Below are positions 52,367-60,553 of a stretch of 64,000 nucleotides of DNA, in pieces. Below the pieces are notes generated by a model. That model saw nothing but the letters and a program-made list of their open reading frames with translations, had not been told where the DNA came from and ran no database searches. The stretch is from assembly GCA_023511295.1 (NCBI GenBank), contig JAIMBT010000003.1, forward strand, positions 124,001-188,000. Reading direction: 5' to 3'. Position 1 is the first letter of the stretch, and each line of letters opens with the position of its first letter. A program made the position numbers and the translations under genes. The stretch comes from Alicyclobacillus sp. GTDB lineage: Bacteria; Bacillota; Bacilli; Alicyclobacillales; Alicyclobacillaceae.

Positions 52367-52444
52367 CGTAGATCCTCCTCTCGCCCCTTCGGGCGCGCAT
52401 ACTGACCGTCGCGGCGAGCTGTGACACCCGCACGTCACTTACTG

Positions 52445-52473
52445 ATTATAACAGATTGGCGCCGCAATGCCAC
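52445..52473 (-). promoter_or_regulatory. Promoter of the bacilliredoxin gene
   Basis: Minus strand: GTGGCA (52468-52473), 17-base spacer, TATAAT (52445-52450). Confidence 0.6.
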
Positions 52474-52482
52474 GGCCGCTGG

Positions 52483-52511
52483 TTGCATAGGCCACCTCGG
52501 ACGGTTATAAC
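52483..52511 (+). promoter_or_regulatory. Promoter of hemEHY
   Basis: TTGCAT (52483-52488), 17-base spacer, TATAAC (52506-52511). The start near 52518 puts a small hairpin (ATGCCCGA-T-TCGGGCAT, 52523-52539) at the very 5' end of the mRNA. It also excludes ATG 52523 as the hemE start. Confidence 0.6.
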
Positions 52512-52561
52512 AGGAGGGAGACATGCCCGATTCGGGCATTTTGACCGCAAAGGAGACGACC

Positions 52562-53641
52562 ATGACGGTACCCAGCACTTTTCTCGATGCCTGCCGAGGC
52601 AAGCCGGTCGATCACATCCCCGTCTGGTACATGCGGCAAGCGGGGCGTTACCAACCCGAATACCGGAAGATCCGGGAGCGGTATTCGCTCGTCGAAATCT
52701 GCCAGCATCCCGACCTGTGTGCCGAGGTCACGATGCTCCCCGTTCAACAGCTCGGCGTGGACGCCGCCATCCTCTTCTCCGATATCATGATCCCGCTCGG
52801 TGCGATGGGGGTCGACTTCGAGATCCGCGAACACGTCGGACCTGTGTTGGACGCGCCCATTACGCGGGCCGCTGACATCGACCACCTGCGGCCGTTTACG
52901 TCCGATGCGCTGCCGCACGTCTTCGAAACCGTCCGCATCCTGCGCCGAGAACTGACCGTTCCGCTCATCGGCTTCGCCGGCGCACCCTTCACCTTGGCCA
53001 GCTATTTGATTGAAGGGAAGCCTTCCCGCAGCTACATCCGCACCAAACAGATGATGTGGGGTGAACCGGAGATGTGGCGCGCCTTGATGGACAAGCTGGC
53101 GGACATGGTGGTGACCTATGCCGAGGCACAGGTCGAGGCCGGCGCCGCAGCCATTCAGCTGTTCGACAGTTGGGTCGGCAGCCTGTCCGTCCGCGACTTC
53201 CGCACGTACGTCCTGCCGACCGTTCAGTCCATCTTTCGACGGCTGCAGACGACGGGGGTTCCGCTCATCTACTTCGGCGTCAACACGGGTGAACTGCTCT
53301 CGGCGTTCGCCGAGACAGGCGCCACCGTGATCGGCGTCGATTGGCGCGTCCCGCTCGCCGCGGCCCGCGAGCGGGTGGGAAGCGGGATTGCCCTGCAGGG
53401 AAACCTAGACCCTGTGCTCTTGTTTGCACCGTGGCCCGTGCTGCAGCGGGAAACGGCTGCGGTGCTCGACGCAGGTATGACCCACCCCGGGTTCATCTTC
53501 AACCTCGGCCACGGCGTTGCGCACCACCAACCGCCCGTGGAAGTGGGCACCCTGCGCCGCCTCACGGAATTCGTCCACGAGTACACCCGCCGTGCGGGAA
53601 ACCCCCGCGCGCGCATCGAGGAGGCATACCCCCATGGCTGA
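52562..53641 (+). CDS. hemE: Uroporphyrinogen decarboxylase
   Basis: Converts uroporphyrinogen III to coproporphyrinogen III. 359 residues. Signatures are PVWYMRQAGRYQPEYR, FSDIMIPLGAMG, GFAGAPFTLASYLIEG and FNLGHGV. ATG 52562 has AAAGGAG six bases upstream; in-frame ATG 52523 also has a purine-rich site, but that site would lie at or before the mRNA start. It is first in hemE-hemH-hemY, overlapping hemH by 8 bases. Confidence 0.97.
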   Translation: MTVPSTFLDACRGKPVDHIPVWYMRQAGRYQPEYRKIRERYSLVEICQHPDLCAEVTMLPVQQLGVDAAILFSDIMIPLGAMGVDFEIREHVGPVLDAPITRAADIDHLRPFTSDALPHVFETVRILRRELTVPLIGFAGAPFTLASYLIEGKPSRSYIRTKQMMWGEPEMWRALMDKLADMVVTYAEAQVEAGAAAIQLFDSWVGSLSVRDFRTYVLPTVQSIFRRLQTTGVPLIYFGVNTGELLSAFAETGATVIGVDWRVPLAAARERVGSGIALQGNLDPVLLFAPWPVLQRETAAVLDAGMTHPGFIFNLGHGVAHHQPPVEVGTLRRLTEFVHEYTRRAGNPRARIEEAYPHG

Positions 53642-54566
53642 ACCGCGTTGGGGCGCACTCGTCATGGCCTACGGCACGCCCCGCAGTCTGGACGAGGTGG
53701 AAGCCTACTACACCCACATCCGCCACGGCCGTCCGCCGACACCGGAGCTGCTGCAGCAGCTCATCGCGCGGTACGAAGCCATCGGCGGAACATCTCCTTT
53801 GAACGAGATCACTCAGGCCGAGGCGGACGGCATTCAAGCTCGGCTGCACGCGCTGCGGCCCGAGGTATACCAGGTCTACCTCGGCATGAAGCACGCGCAC
53901 CCCTTCATAGGAGATGCCATCCGGCAAATGGCGGACGACGGCATTCGCCGCGCAGTGACCCTGGTTCTCGCGCCGCACTATGCGTCGATGAGCGTTGGAG
54001 CGTACCAAGCGGCGGCCGCCGATGCGGCGGCTCCGCTCGGCGTCGCGCTCTGCCACATCGACCACTGGTATGACGTCCCGGCCTTTCTCGACCTGCTGGC
54101 GGACAGAGTTCAGGAAGCGTTGCAGCGGTTTCCGGCACCCGAACGGGTCCATGTGGTGTTCACCGCACACAGCCTGCCGCAGCGCATCTTGGCGGCGGGA
54201 GATCCGTATCCGGAGCAGCTGCGGGCCACCGGACAGGCCGTCGGAGAGCGGCTCGGTCTGCGGGACGTGTCCTTTGGTTGGCAGAGCGCAGGGCGGACGC
54301 CCGAACCATGGCTCGGGCCGGACATCCTCGAGATCTTGCGCTCGTTGGCTGCTGCCGGCAAGCGGGACGTGCTCATCTGCCCGGCCGGCTTCGTCTCGGA
54401 CCACCTGGAAGTTTTGTACGACATCGATATCGAGTGCCAGGCACTGGCGCGCGACCTCGGGATGCACCTCGAACGCACCGCCTCGCTGAACGCGGACCCG
54501 CGCTTTCTCGACATCCTGGCGGCGCAAATTGACCGGCGTGCGCGGGCGGAGGAGGCGCACGCATGA
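53634..54566 (+). CDS. hemH: Coproporphyrin III ferrochelatase
   Basis: Inserts Fe2+ into coproporphyrin III in the Gram-positive branch (also called cpfC). 310 residues. Motifs are GGTSPLNEITQ, FTAHSLPQR with the metal-binding His, and FVSDHLEVLYDIDIE with the acidic partner. It overlaps hemE by eight bases and hemY by four (ATGA). The [2Fe-2S] C-terminal extension of some ferrochelatases is absent. Confidence 0.96.
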   Translation: MAEPRWGALVMAYGTPRSLDEVEAYYTHIRHGRPPTPELLQQLIARYEAIGGTSPLNEITQAEADGIQARLHALRPEVYQVYLGMKHAHPFIGDAIRQMADDGIRRAVTLVLAPHYASMSVGAYQAAAADAAAPLGVALCHIDHWYDVPAFLDLLADRVQEALQRFPAPERVHVVFTAHSLPQRILAAGDPYPEQLRATGQAVGERLGLRDVSFGWQSAGRTPEPWLGPDILEILRSLAAAGKRDVLICPAGFVSDHLEVLYDIDIECQALARDLGMHLERTASLNADPRFLDILAAQIDRRARAEEAHA

Positions 54567-55984
54567 GCGAACGCGTCGTCGCCGTCATTGGCGGAGGCAT
54601 CACGGGGCTCGCCGCGGCGTTTGCCTTACAACAAGCCGCAGGGCAAAGTGGCGGTCTCCGCTGCGTCGTGCTCGAGCAGTCAGAGCGCTGGGGCGGGAAG
54701 ATCCGAACGGATCGAGAAGACGGACTGGTGATGGAGTTCGGCCCGGACTCGCTCTTGGCGCGAAAACCGGCCGGCATGGAGCTCATCCGGCAGCTCGGAC
54801 TCGAATCCGAAGTCGTCCACATGAACCCGAGCGCAGGACGGACGTACATGCTCTACCGCGGACAACTGGTGGACATGCCGCAGCCGACCCACATGGGCGT
54901 ACCGGCAAGCCTTCGCGCCATCTGGAACACCCCCCTGGTGTCGGAACGCGGCAAACTGCGGGCCATGCTCGATCTCGCCCTGCCGCGGACGACGGTGCCG
55001 GAGGTTGACCACTCCCTCGGCGCCATGCTGCGGCGGCGGCTCGGCGACGAGTGGGTGACCCAGGTCTGCGAGCCCCTGATGGCGGGGATTTCGGCGTCCA
55101 AGTTGGACGATCTGAGCGCACTGTCGACCTTTCCGCAGTTCGCCGCGATGGAACAGCGAGATCGGAGTCTCATCATCGGCGCTCACCGGCTGCGTGGAGC
55201 CGCCGCGCCTGGAACGGCTGGACAGCGAAGCGCCTTCATTACGCTGAAAGGCGGGTTGCAGTCGCTGGTCGAGCAACTGTACCACCAGCTGCACGACTGG
55301 GCAGAGTTGCGCACCGCGACTTCCGTCCAGCACCTGGGACGCAGGGCCGGTGGATACGAATTGACGCTCGGGACAACCGCCGGACCCGAGCGTCTGCTCG
55401 CAGACGCCGTGATTGTGACCGTACCGGCGTACGCAGCGGGCCAGTTGCTGTGTCCGCTCTCCGACAAGGCGGCGTCCCTGTCCGCCATCCGCTACGTATC
55501 CACGGCGACCGTGGTGCTCGGCTACCCGCCGGACGCCTTGGCGGGACGCACGGGATCTGGGTTTCTCGTTCCGCGGACCGAATCGGTCACCATCACGGCG
55601 TCTACCTGGACGTCCAACAAGTGGCCGCACACCGTGGGCGACGACCGCGTGCTCATCCGGTGCTATGTGGGCCGCAGCGGTCAGCAGGAAAGTCTACAGC
55701 TGGATGACGCGACGCTGGCAAGCACCGTGGCGGAAGAACTCCAGGAGGTGGTCGGCCTGCAAGCCCGGCCCTGGTTCAGCCGCGTCGCCCGGTGGGAGCG
55801 GGCGATGCCACAGTTTGAAGTGGGACACCGGAACCTCGTGGCGGACGTGGAGACCCACTTGGCGACCGATGCTCCGGGGGTCTACCTGGCTGGGGCCGGG
55901 TTCCACGGAATTGGCATCCCGGACTGCATCGAAAGCGGCCGGCGCGCAGCCGAACGGGTGCTGACCTTTTTGCAGGGCGCGTGA
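54563..55984 (+). CDS. hemY: Coproporphyrinogen III oxidase / protoporphyrinogen oxidase family
   Basis: FAD-dependent oxidase, 473 residues. The dinucleotide site is VIGGGITGLAAAFAL (8-22), the second block is RWGGKIRTDREDGLVMEFGPDS, and the C-terminal FAD site is GVYLAGAGFHGIGIPDCIESG. Directly downstream of the ferrochelatase, so in the coproporphyrin-dependent pathway it would be CgoX (coproporphyrinogen to coproporphyrin). The last step enzyme HemQ/ChdC is not in the window. Confidence 0.95.
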   Translation: MSERVVAVIGGGITGLAAAFALQQAAGQSGGLRCVVLEQSERWGGKIRTDREDGLVMEFGPDSLLARKPAGMELIRQLGLESEVVHMNPSAGRTYMLYRGQLVDMPQPTHMGVPASLRAIWNTPLVSERGKLRAMLDLALPRTTVPEVDHSLGAMLRRRLGDEWVTQVCEPLMAGISASKLDDLSALSTFPQFAAMEQRDRSLIIGAHRLRGAAAPGTAGQRSAFITLKGGLQSLVEQLYHQLHDWAELRTATSVQHLGRRAGGYELTLGTTAGPERLLADAVIVTVPAYAAGQLLCPLSDKAASLSAIRYVSTATVVLGYPPDALAGRTGSGFLVPRTESVTITASTWTSNKWPHTVGDDRVLIRCYVGRSGQQESLQLDDATLASTVAEELQEVVGLQARPWFSRVARWERAMPQFEVGHRNLVADVETHLATDAPGVYLAGAGFHGIGIPDCIESGRRAAERVLTFLQGA

Positions 55985-56024
55985 ATGGCCGTTCCCTGCT
56001 CGGCCTTCCTGCAGCACCGTGAAA

Positions 56025-56056
56025 ACGGCGCCAGCGCGCGATGGCGCTGACGCCGT
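56025..56056. terminator. Hairpin between hemY and yceI
   Basis: Arms 56025-56037 and 56044-56056 pair over 13 bp with one C-A mismatch. Convergent stops lie on both sides. The left side is preceded by AAAA, giving a U tract to minus-strand transcripts. Confidence 0.65.
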
Positions 56057-56073
56057 CTGTTCACCTCGGCGCG

Positions 56074-56607
56074 TCAGGATGCCGGGTTTGCCTGGATGTC
56101 CAGGGACACCTGTACCTGGTCCCCGACCAGCACGCCGCCAGCCTCGAGGGCTGCGTTCCAGGTTAACCCGTAATCACTGCGGTTGATGGTTCCGCGGGCG
56201 CTGAACGCAGCGACCAATACGCCCCACGGATTCTTCCCCTGGCCTTCGTAGGTGACGATGAAGGTCTCCGGCTTCGTCACGCCGCGGATGGTCAGATCCC
56301 CCGTGACGTGGTATTCTCCAGGGCTCTTGCGCTCAATCTTCGTCGCTTTGAAGGTCATCGCCGGGTGGTTGTCGCAGTCGAAGAAATCCGCGCTGCGCAG
56401 GTGTTTGTCGCGGTCCTCGCTGCGCGTGCTGACGCTCGCTGTGTTCACAGTGAACTCGATTCGGGCGTCCGTTAAGTCCTCGGGATCTGCCTCAATCACT
56501 GCGGAGAAGTCCTCGAAGTTGCCACGCACCTTGGATACGACCATGTGTTTGACCAAAAACTCCACACTGCTGTGGGCCAGGTCCACCGTCCAACTCTGCT
56601 TCGCCAT
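56074..56607 (-). CDS. YceI-family lipocalin-like protein
   Basis: Small beta-barrel that binds isoprenoid-type lipids in characterised members. 177 residues. WTVDLAHSSVEFLVKHMVVSKVRGNF, then FFDCDNHPAMTFKAT and GDLTIRGVTKP are the family blocks. There is no signal peptide, unlike the E. coli protein, so it is probably cytoplasmic. ATG 56607 follows GGGAGG. Its upstream region is AT-rich and carries two GTTAC direct repeats (56692-56696, 56706-56710). Confidence 0.92.
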   Translation of the reverse strand: MAKQSWTVDLAHSSVEFLVKHMVVSKVRGNFEDFSAVIEADPEDLTDARIEFTVNTASVSTRSEDRDKHLRSADFFDCDNHPAMTFKATKIERKSPGEYHVTGDLTIRGVTKPETFIVTYEGQGKNPWGVLVAAFSARGTINRSDYGLTWNAALEAGGVLVGDQVQVSLDIQANPAS

Positions 56608-57092
56608 TCCCAAATCCCTCCCAATCCACGATGGCTGCATGTCCCACGCCCCCCAGCTCTGGAGCGCTGAGGCGGCGCGTCCTTGACAATTGTTACATTA
56701 CCGTAGTTACTATACAAATGCAAGCTTTATTTGGCGACAACTGTCTTTCAAAAGGTTTTCCACAAGCCCGCACGTAGATACGGCGAGGTGCCTTGTGCAG
56801 TAAGGAATATTTTGGAGTGCTGCCGAACGTATGAGAAGGTTCAAGGCGAGGCATCGTAAGGGGCGTAAGGAGGATGATGTGGCATGGTGACGACAACGCT
56901 CGTTTGACGCGAAGCATCCGCTGCAGCGGATGGACGCAGCAGTCGAGCCGCCAGTCCTATGAGAACATCGCGCCTTACACGGGGGACGCCGTCATCGGCG
57001 TCCCCCTCCGTATGTGAATGGACATCGGCCGGGCCGTTTCAACGGCGGCGCGCATTCCCTGAGGAGACAGATCATCAGGGAGGCGAGATGCC
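56608..57092. other. 485-base region between divergent yceI and the SGNH esterase
   Basis: No secure gene. It is AT-rich at 56683-56760. On the plus strand it contains a TTGACA (56683-56688), a 19-codon very basic reading frame at 56831-56890 without a well-placed ribosome site, and an 11-bp perfect hairpin at 56981-57006 (GGGGGACGCCG, TCAT loop). A short structured RNA ending at the hairpin is possible. Confidence 0.4.
56981..57006 (+). terminator. Hairpin in the yceI-SGNH gap
   Basis: A perfect 11-bp stem with a TCAT loop, followed by TCCGTATG; no T run. No recognised gene ends just before it. Confidence 0.45.
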
Positions 57093-57779
57093 ATGTTCCA
57101 ATACACCGCACTCGGCGACTCCATTACGGCTGGTGTGGGCGCCACATCCCCGTGCCGGACCTATCCGGCACGCGTGCTGCGGGACGTCCGGAAGCTCCGC
57201 GCTGGCGCCGCGTACGGAGACGTTCTGGCGGAAAGCGGCTGGACGACCGCGGACCTCACGGCCGCCGTCCTCGAAAATCCAGGGAGCTATCTCGCCCGCT
57301 CGAACGTCGTCTCCATCTGGGTTGGCGGAGACGACCTCGTCAACGCGGCACTCGCTGCGCTGAACGCTGGGACTCGGGCGGCGCTCGCGGCCCAGCTCGC
57401 CACACGGCTGCGCGTGCACGAAGCCCAACTCGAGTTTCTCATCCGCCACATTCACCGCGTCAGCCGCGCTGGCATCGTCGTATGTACACAGTACAACCCG
57501 TTCCCCAACACGCCGCTCGCGGCCGAGGCTGTCGAAAAACTGAACCAGGCGACCATTGCCGCTGCACAGCGAGCCGGTGCCGCCGTCGCGCCGGTGGACG
57601 CCTGGTTTGACGGCCATCAGGCACAGTGGATTGCCGGCTACCGAACTGGCCGCCTGCAGGACGCGCTGCGTGGTCCCGCGCCGGTACACCCGAACGACCG
57701 AGGTTGCGCCGCCATTGCCGCCGGGCTGACCCCCATCCTCAGCGGTGTCGCACGCCCGGCCATCAACCTTTATGGATGA
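57093..57779 (+). CDS. SGNH/GDSL-type esterase
   Basis: Serine hydrolase, 228 residues. Block I is ALGDSITAG with the nucleophilic Ser, block II a Gly in VGGDD, block III TQYNP with Asn, and block V PVHPNDRG with Asp/His. There is no signal peptide, so it is cytoplasmic unless exported another way. ATG 57093 follows GGGAGGCGAGATGCC. The substrate (lipid or sugar ester) is unknown. Its last 17 bases overlap the convergent GT51 gene. Confidence 0.9.
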   Translation: MFQYTALGDSITAGVGATSPCRTYPARVLRDVRKLRAGAAYGDVLAESGWTTADLTAAVLENPGSYLARSNVVSIWVGGDDLVNAALAALNAGTRAALAAQLATRLRVHEAQLEFLIRHIHRVSRAGIVVCTQYNPFPNTPLAAEAVEKLNQATIAAAQRAGAAVAPVDAWFDGHQAQWIAGYRTGRLQDALRGPAPVHPNDRGCAAIAAGLTPILSGVARPAINLYG

Positions 57780-58488
57780 GGCGAATCGGTTCCTGGAGGA
57801 TGGCCTGGCCTTCCTCCTGGCTGATGACGCCGTTGTCGACCATGTTGTCCACCACGACGCGCTGCCGTTCGCGTGCCAACTTCAGGGAACGGAACGGATC
57901 ATACAAGGAAGGGGCGTTGGGCAGCCCCGCCAACATCGTTAGCTCCCCAGCGTTTAAGGCACCGGGCGGGCGACCGAAGTACGTCTCTGCGGCGTTGTAC
58001 AGGCCATAGGCCCCGTGGCCAAAGTAGATGACGTTCGCGTACATCGCAAACGTCTCCGGCTTCGTAAACGTATCGTAGACGCCGAGCGCCAGCACGAACT
58101 GCTTGACCTTGCGAATCAGCGTCTTCGACTGATTCAGCAAGGTGTTGTCGACGAGCTGCTCCGTGATGGTCGAACCGCCTTCCACGTACCCGTCCTGCTC
58201 GACGTCCACGAGGATGGATCTCGCCAGCCCAATGGGGTCAAACCCTGGGTCCCATGCGAACCGCCGATCCTCCGTCGACACGACCGCTTCGCGGTACAAC
58301 GCCGGAATCTGGTCGTAGGTCAGCGGGTGAATGTGTTCCGCCTGAATGCGGGCCGAAACCGCAGCCGTCATGTGGGGTCGCAGCGGATAGACGCGGTGAA
58401 AGGCGTAATCCAGCGCACCGGCGAGGACGGCCACCGTGACCGCGACACCAATCACCAGTTTGAGGAATCCACGCGCCAGCCGTCGCAT
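57763..58488 (-). CDS. Monofunctional peptidoglycan glycosyltransferase (GT51)
   Basis: Membrane-anchored glycan-strand polymerase, 241 residues. One N-terminal helix (about 8-28). GT51 motifs in order: STEDRRF (first catalytic Glu), GGSTITEQLV (second Glu), RKVKQF, YANVIYFGHGAYGLYNAAETYFG and LAGLPNAPSLYDP. No transpeptidase domain follows, so it is an MGT-type enzyme. ATG 58488 has GAAGGAGGGAG upstream. The motif spacing in EDRRFAWDPGFD departs from the common EDxxFxxHxG. Confidence 0.9.
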   Translation of the reverse strand: MRRLARGFLKLVIGVAVTVAVLAGALDYAFHRVYPLRPHMTAAVSARIQAEHIHPLTYDQIPALYREAVVSTEDRRFAWDPGFDPIGLARSILVDVEQDGYVEGGSTITEQLVDNTLLNQSKTLIRKVKQFVLALGVYDTFTKPETFAMYANVIYFGHGAYGLYNAAETYFGRPPGALNAGELTMLAGLPNAPSLYDPFRSLKLARERQRVVVDNMVDNGVISQEEGQAILQEPIRLIHKG

Positions 58489-58559
58489 CGACGCTCCCTC
58501 CTTCGTCCGTGCGCCGGCCGCACGGTGCGAGCGCCGAGTCGCCCGCGCCGGATGGCGCA

Positions 58560-58655
58560 CTACCGCTGATGAGGCTGGGAACCAGCCGGTGCCAGCAGGA
58601 ACAGCAACACGAAGATGATGAGAAACACGACGACCCAGCGGTTCAATCCGTTCAC
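58560..58655 (-). CDS. 31-residue single-helix membrane protein
   Basis: GTG 58655 with GGGGGGAG eight bases upstream. Nearly the whole chain is one helix (WVVVFLIIFVLLFLLAPAG) with a short polar tail SQPHQR. It is preceded by a good sigma-K-like promoter (58687-58715), so expression in the mother cell late in sporulation is plausible. It is not a recognised named family; YjcZ-type spore peptides are similar in size and hydrophobicity but have Gly/Tyr-rich ends that this lacks. Confidence 0.55.
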   Translation of the reverse strand: MNGLNRWVVVFLIIFVLLFLLAPAGSQPHQR

Positions 58656-58686
58656 CAATGCGACTCCCCCCCGAAAGGCCTCCGTG

Positions 58687-58715
58687 TAGGCTATGCCGGC
58701 GCCCATTGGGGGGTG
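58687..58715 (-). promoter_or_regulatory. Sigma-K-like promoter
   Basis: Minus strand: CACC (58712-58715), 16 bases, CATAGCCTA (58687-58695). It fits the Bacillus sigma-K consensus mACm, 15-16 bases, CATAnnnTA at every defined position. It lies 32 bases before the 31-residue gene. Confidence 0.5.
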
Positions 58716-58720
58716 AGCGC

Positions 58721-58900
58721 TCAGTGCTTCGGGCGCTCGGGCAGGTTGAACGGGCCGGTTTTCACCACCAGGCGCTGGACGTGGATGGGACCGCGCCGCT
58801 GCGGCCCTCGCCGCCTGCGTTGCAGTTCCACCAGACCGTTCAGAATCAGCCAGCGCTCCGTCATCGTCAACTGCTGCCAGCGCCCTGCTCGAAACATCAT
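58721..58900 (-). CDS. Small basic protein, 59 residues, unknown
   Basis: ATG 58900 has GGGGCGG seven bases upstream. The sequence has a hydrophobic-basic helix (TMTERWLILNGLVELQRRRRG) and is very Arg-rich after it. No family was recognised. It is possibly a genuine small protein because of the ribosome site and position, but the GC-rich sequence makes chance frames common. Confidence 0.4.
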   Translation of the reverse strand: MMFRAGRWQQLTMTERWLILNGLVELQRRRRGPQRRGPIHVQRLVVKTGPFNLPERPKH

Positions 58901-59102
58901 CGTGCATCCGCCCCTTTTGGACAAGGTGTTTACCTCACCCTATGCCGGGGTGCGCGCGGATAGCACGCGACCCGCCCCACCGCGAGGTGGAACGGGCCGG
59001 GGCCGACAGCATGGAAAACCCAACCGGTGCTCGGCCAGACAGCACGCCGGCGATGGGGGCGAGTCGACATCCGCCCGTCACCCTTCCCGGTCCGAGGCAC
59101 CC

Positions 59103-59669
59103 TTACGCCCCAGCGTACACCCAGTGGCCGGTGGCGTCTTTCACCAGCAGAGCCTGCTGGGTCTGCGGCGCACCACCGCCGATCTGCGGGACGCTGAGCG
59201 TGACTTCGTACCCGTTGTCCTTCGGCGTCACGGATACGACCTTGGCGTTCGTCCAGTCGTTCGTGTCCCCGCTCGACTTCATCGACTGGTAGACGTACAC
59301 GCCGTCCTTCTCCGTCACGTGGCCAAACAGGTTGTCGACCTGCGCCTGGGTCATGAAGTCGAGGTAGGTCTGCTCGAGGGACTGCAGGTCAGACTTCGAG
59401 CTCGCCACCACGCTGTACGTCGTCCCCCCGATATCCTTGGTACTCATGTCTCCCAGCATCGATTTCCCGGTGACGAAGTCGTCAATGGCCTGCTGGGCCG
59501 CAGCAGTCACTTGGACGAACTGCGTCTTCATGGCATCGGTGACACCCTGCGAAGAACTGGCGGTGTTGGTCGCGTTGCCCGCGCCCGCGGTGTTGTTGGC
59601 GGTTCCGCACCCAGCCATGAGGCCCGTCAAGCCGATCATCGCCGCGGCGACAAACCAAGTCTTGTTCAC
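59103..59669 (-). CDS. Putative lipoprotein of unknown function
   Basis: 188 residues. A lipobox LMAGC ends at Cys21 after a short signal sequence; a Ser/Thr/Asn/Ala-rich linker follows to about residue 42, then a soluble domain (about 45-188) that includes YSVVASSKSDLQSLEQTYLDFM. The domain recalls IseA/YoeB-type inhibitors of cell-wall hydrolases, but only loosely. GTG 59669 follows GGAGGGG. A good promoter lies upstream. Confidence 0.7.
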   Translation of the reverse strand: MNKTWFVAAAMIGLTGLMAGCGTANNTAGAGNATNTASSSQGVTDAMKTQFVQVTAAAQQAIDDFVTGKSMLGDMSTKDIGGTTYSVVASSKSDLQSLEQTYLDFMTQAQVDNLFGHVTEKDGVYVYQSMKSSGDTNDWTNAKVVSVTPKDNGYEVTLSVPQIGGGAPQTQQALLVKDATGHWVYAGA

Positions 59670-59710
59670 GCGAATCCCCTCCCGATTATTCTCTTTCTAT
59701 CACCTCGACC

Positions 59711-59739
59711 ATACTAAGTTGTTCGCCACGACCTGTCAA
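59711..59739 (-). promoter_or_regulatory. Promoter of the lipoprotein gene
   Basis: Minus strand: perfect TTGACA (59734-59739), 17-base spacer, TAGTAT (59711-59716). Confidence 0.6.
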
Positions 59740-59852
59740 TAAATAGGAAAAGTGGCGGAATACTCGTCCTCGTCTGGGAAGTGACAGAAATCCCAACCGC
59801 CGGAGGAATCGGTGAATACCCAGATTGTTGCGGGAAGCCGGGCCTGCCACGC

Positions 59853-60506
59853 TCACCGCGAGGGCGGGCCTGACAGGTTCTGCAGAAACGGGTTGGCACG
59901 GCGCTCCTCGCCCATCGTGGTCCGCCCCATGTGGCCCGGGTAGAGCGTGAGCTCGTCCGGCAGCGCCAGGAGCCTCGCGAGCGAACGTTGCATCGCGGCC
60001 GGATCTGCGTGCGGGAGGTCGACGCGTCCAATCGTCCCCGCGAACAGCGTGTCGCCCGTGAAAGCGAGTTCCGCGCCGACGAGGACCACCCCACCCGGCG
60101 AATGCCCCGGGGTGTGCCACACCGTGAACACCGTGTCTCCCACCCGCAAACGGTCGCCTTCCTGCAGCAGTCGATCCGGTTCCGCCAAAGGCTCCACCTG
60201 CATCCCGAGCCACCGCGCCGCATCGGCGGGCACCTCGCGCCACACCGGCAAATCAGCGGCGTGCACGGCAGCCGGCACGCCGAACCGTTGGCGGATGACG
60301 TCGACGCCGAGCACGTGGTCGAGGTGCGCATGGGTCGCCCACACCTCCGTCACGCGCAGCTGGTGGCGTTCGATGTAGTCGAGGACCGGGTCAAGCGTGG
60401 GATCTCCCGGGTCAATCACCACCGTCGGCGAACCGGGTGTCAGCGATTCGGAGAGCACGTAACAGTTGGATAGCAGAGGGGACACGGTAAACGCGGCAAC
60501 CTGCAC
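59853..60506 (-). CDS. MBL-fold metallo-hydrolase, glyoxalase II-like
   Basis: 217 residues. The binuclear metal site is complete: THAHLDH, then His in TPGHSPG, Asp in FTGDTLF and His in YPGHMG. It resembles the YqgX/GloB-like proteins common in Bacillales. GTG 60506 follows AAAGGTGG. It sits beside dtd-relA-apt, a frequent neighbourhood, but no functional link is established. Confidence 0.9.
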   Translation of the reverse strand: MQVAAFTVSPLLSNCYVLSESLTPGSPTVVIDPGDPTLDPVLDYIERHQLRVTEVWATHAHLDHVLGVDVIRQRFGVPAAVHAADLPVWREVPADAARWLGMQVEPLAEPDRLLQEGDRLRVGDTVFTVWHTPGHSPGGVVLVGAELAFTGDTLFAGTIGRVDLPHADPAAMQRSLARLLALPDELTLYPGHMGRTTMGEERRANPFLQNLSGPPSR

Positions 60507-60553
60507 AGGAGACCCACCTTTCGATGTGTGACAGCAAAATCGCGGCCATGCGG

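Noticed and set aside
52523-52561. Upstream in-frame ATG as the hemE start
   Set aside because: The predicted mRNA begins about five bases before it, so its ribosome site would be missing, and family alignment starts at ATG 52562.
56753-56765. DnaA box or replication origin
   Set aside because: A single TTTTCCACA with one mismatch, no cluster and no dnaA/dnaN nearby.
56877-57017. 46-codon plus-strand frame after AGGAGG in the yceI-SGNH gap
   Set aside because: The AGGAGG is only three bases from the ATG, too close for initiation, and the frame runs through the hairpin; no similarity recognised.
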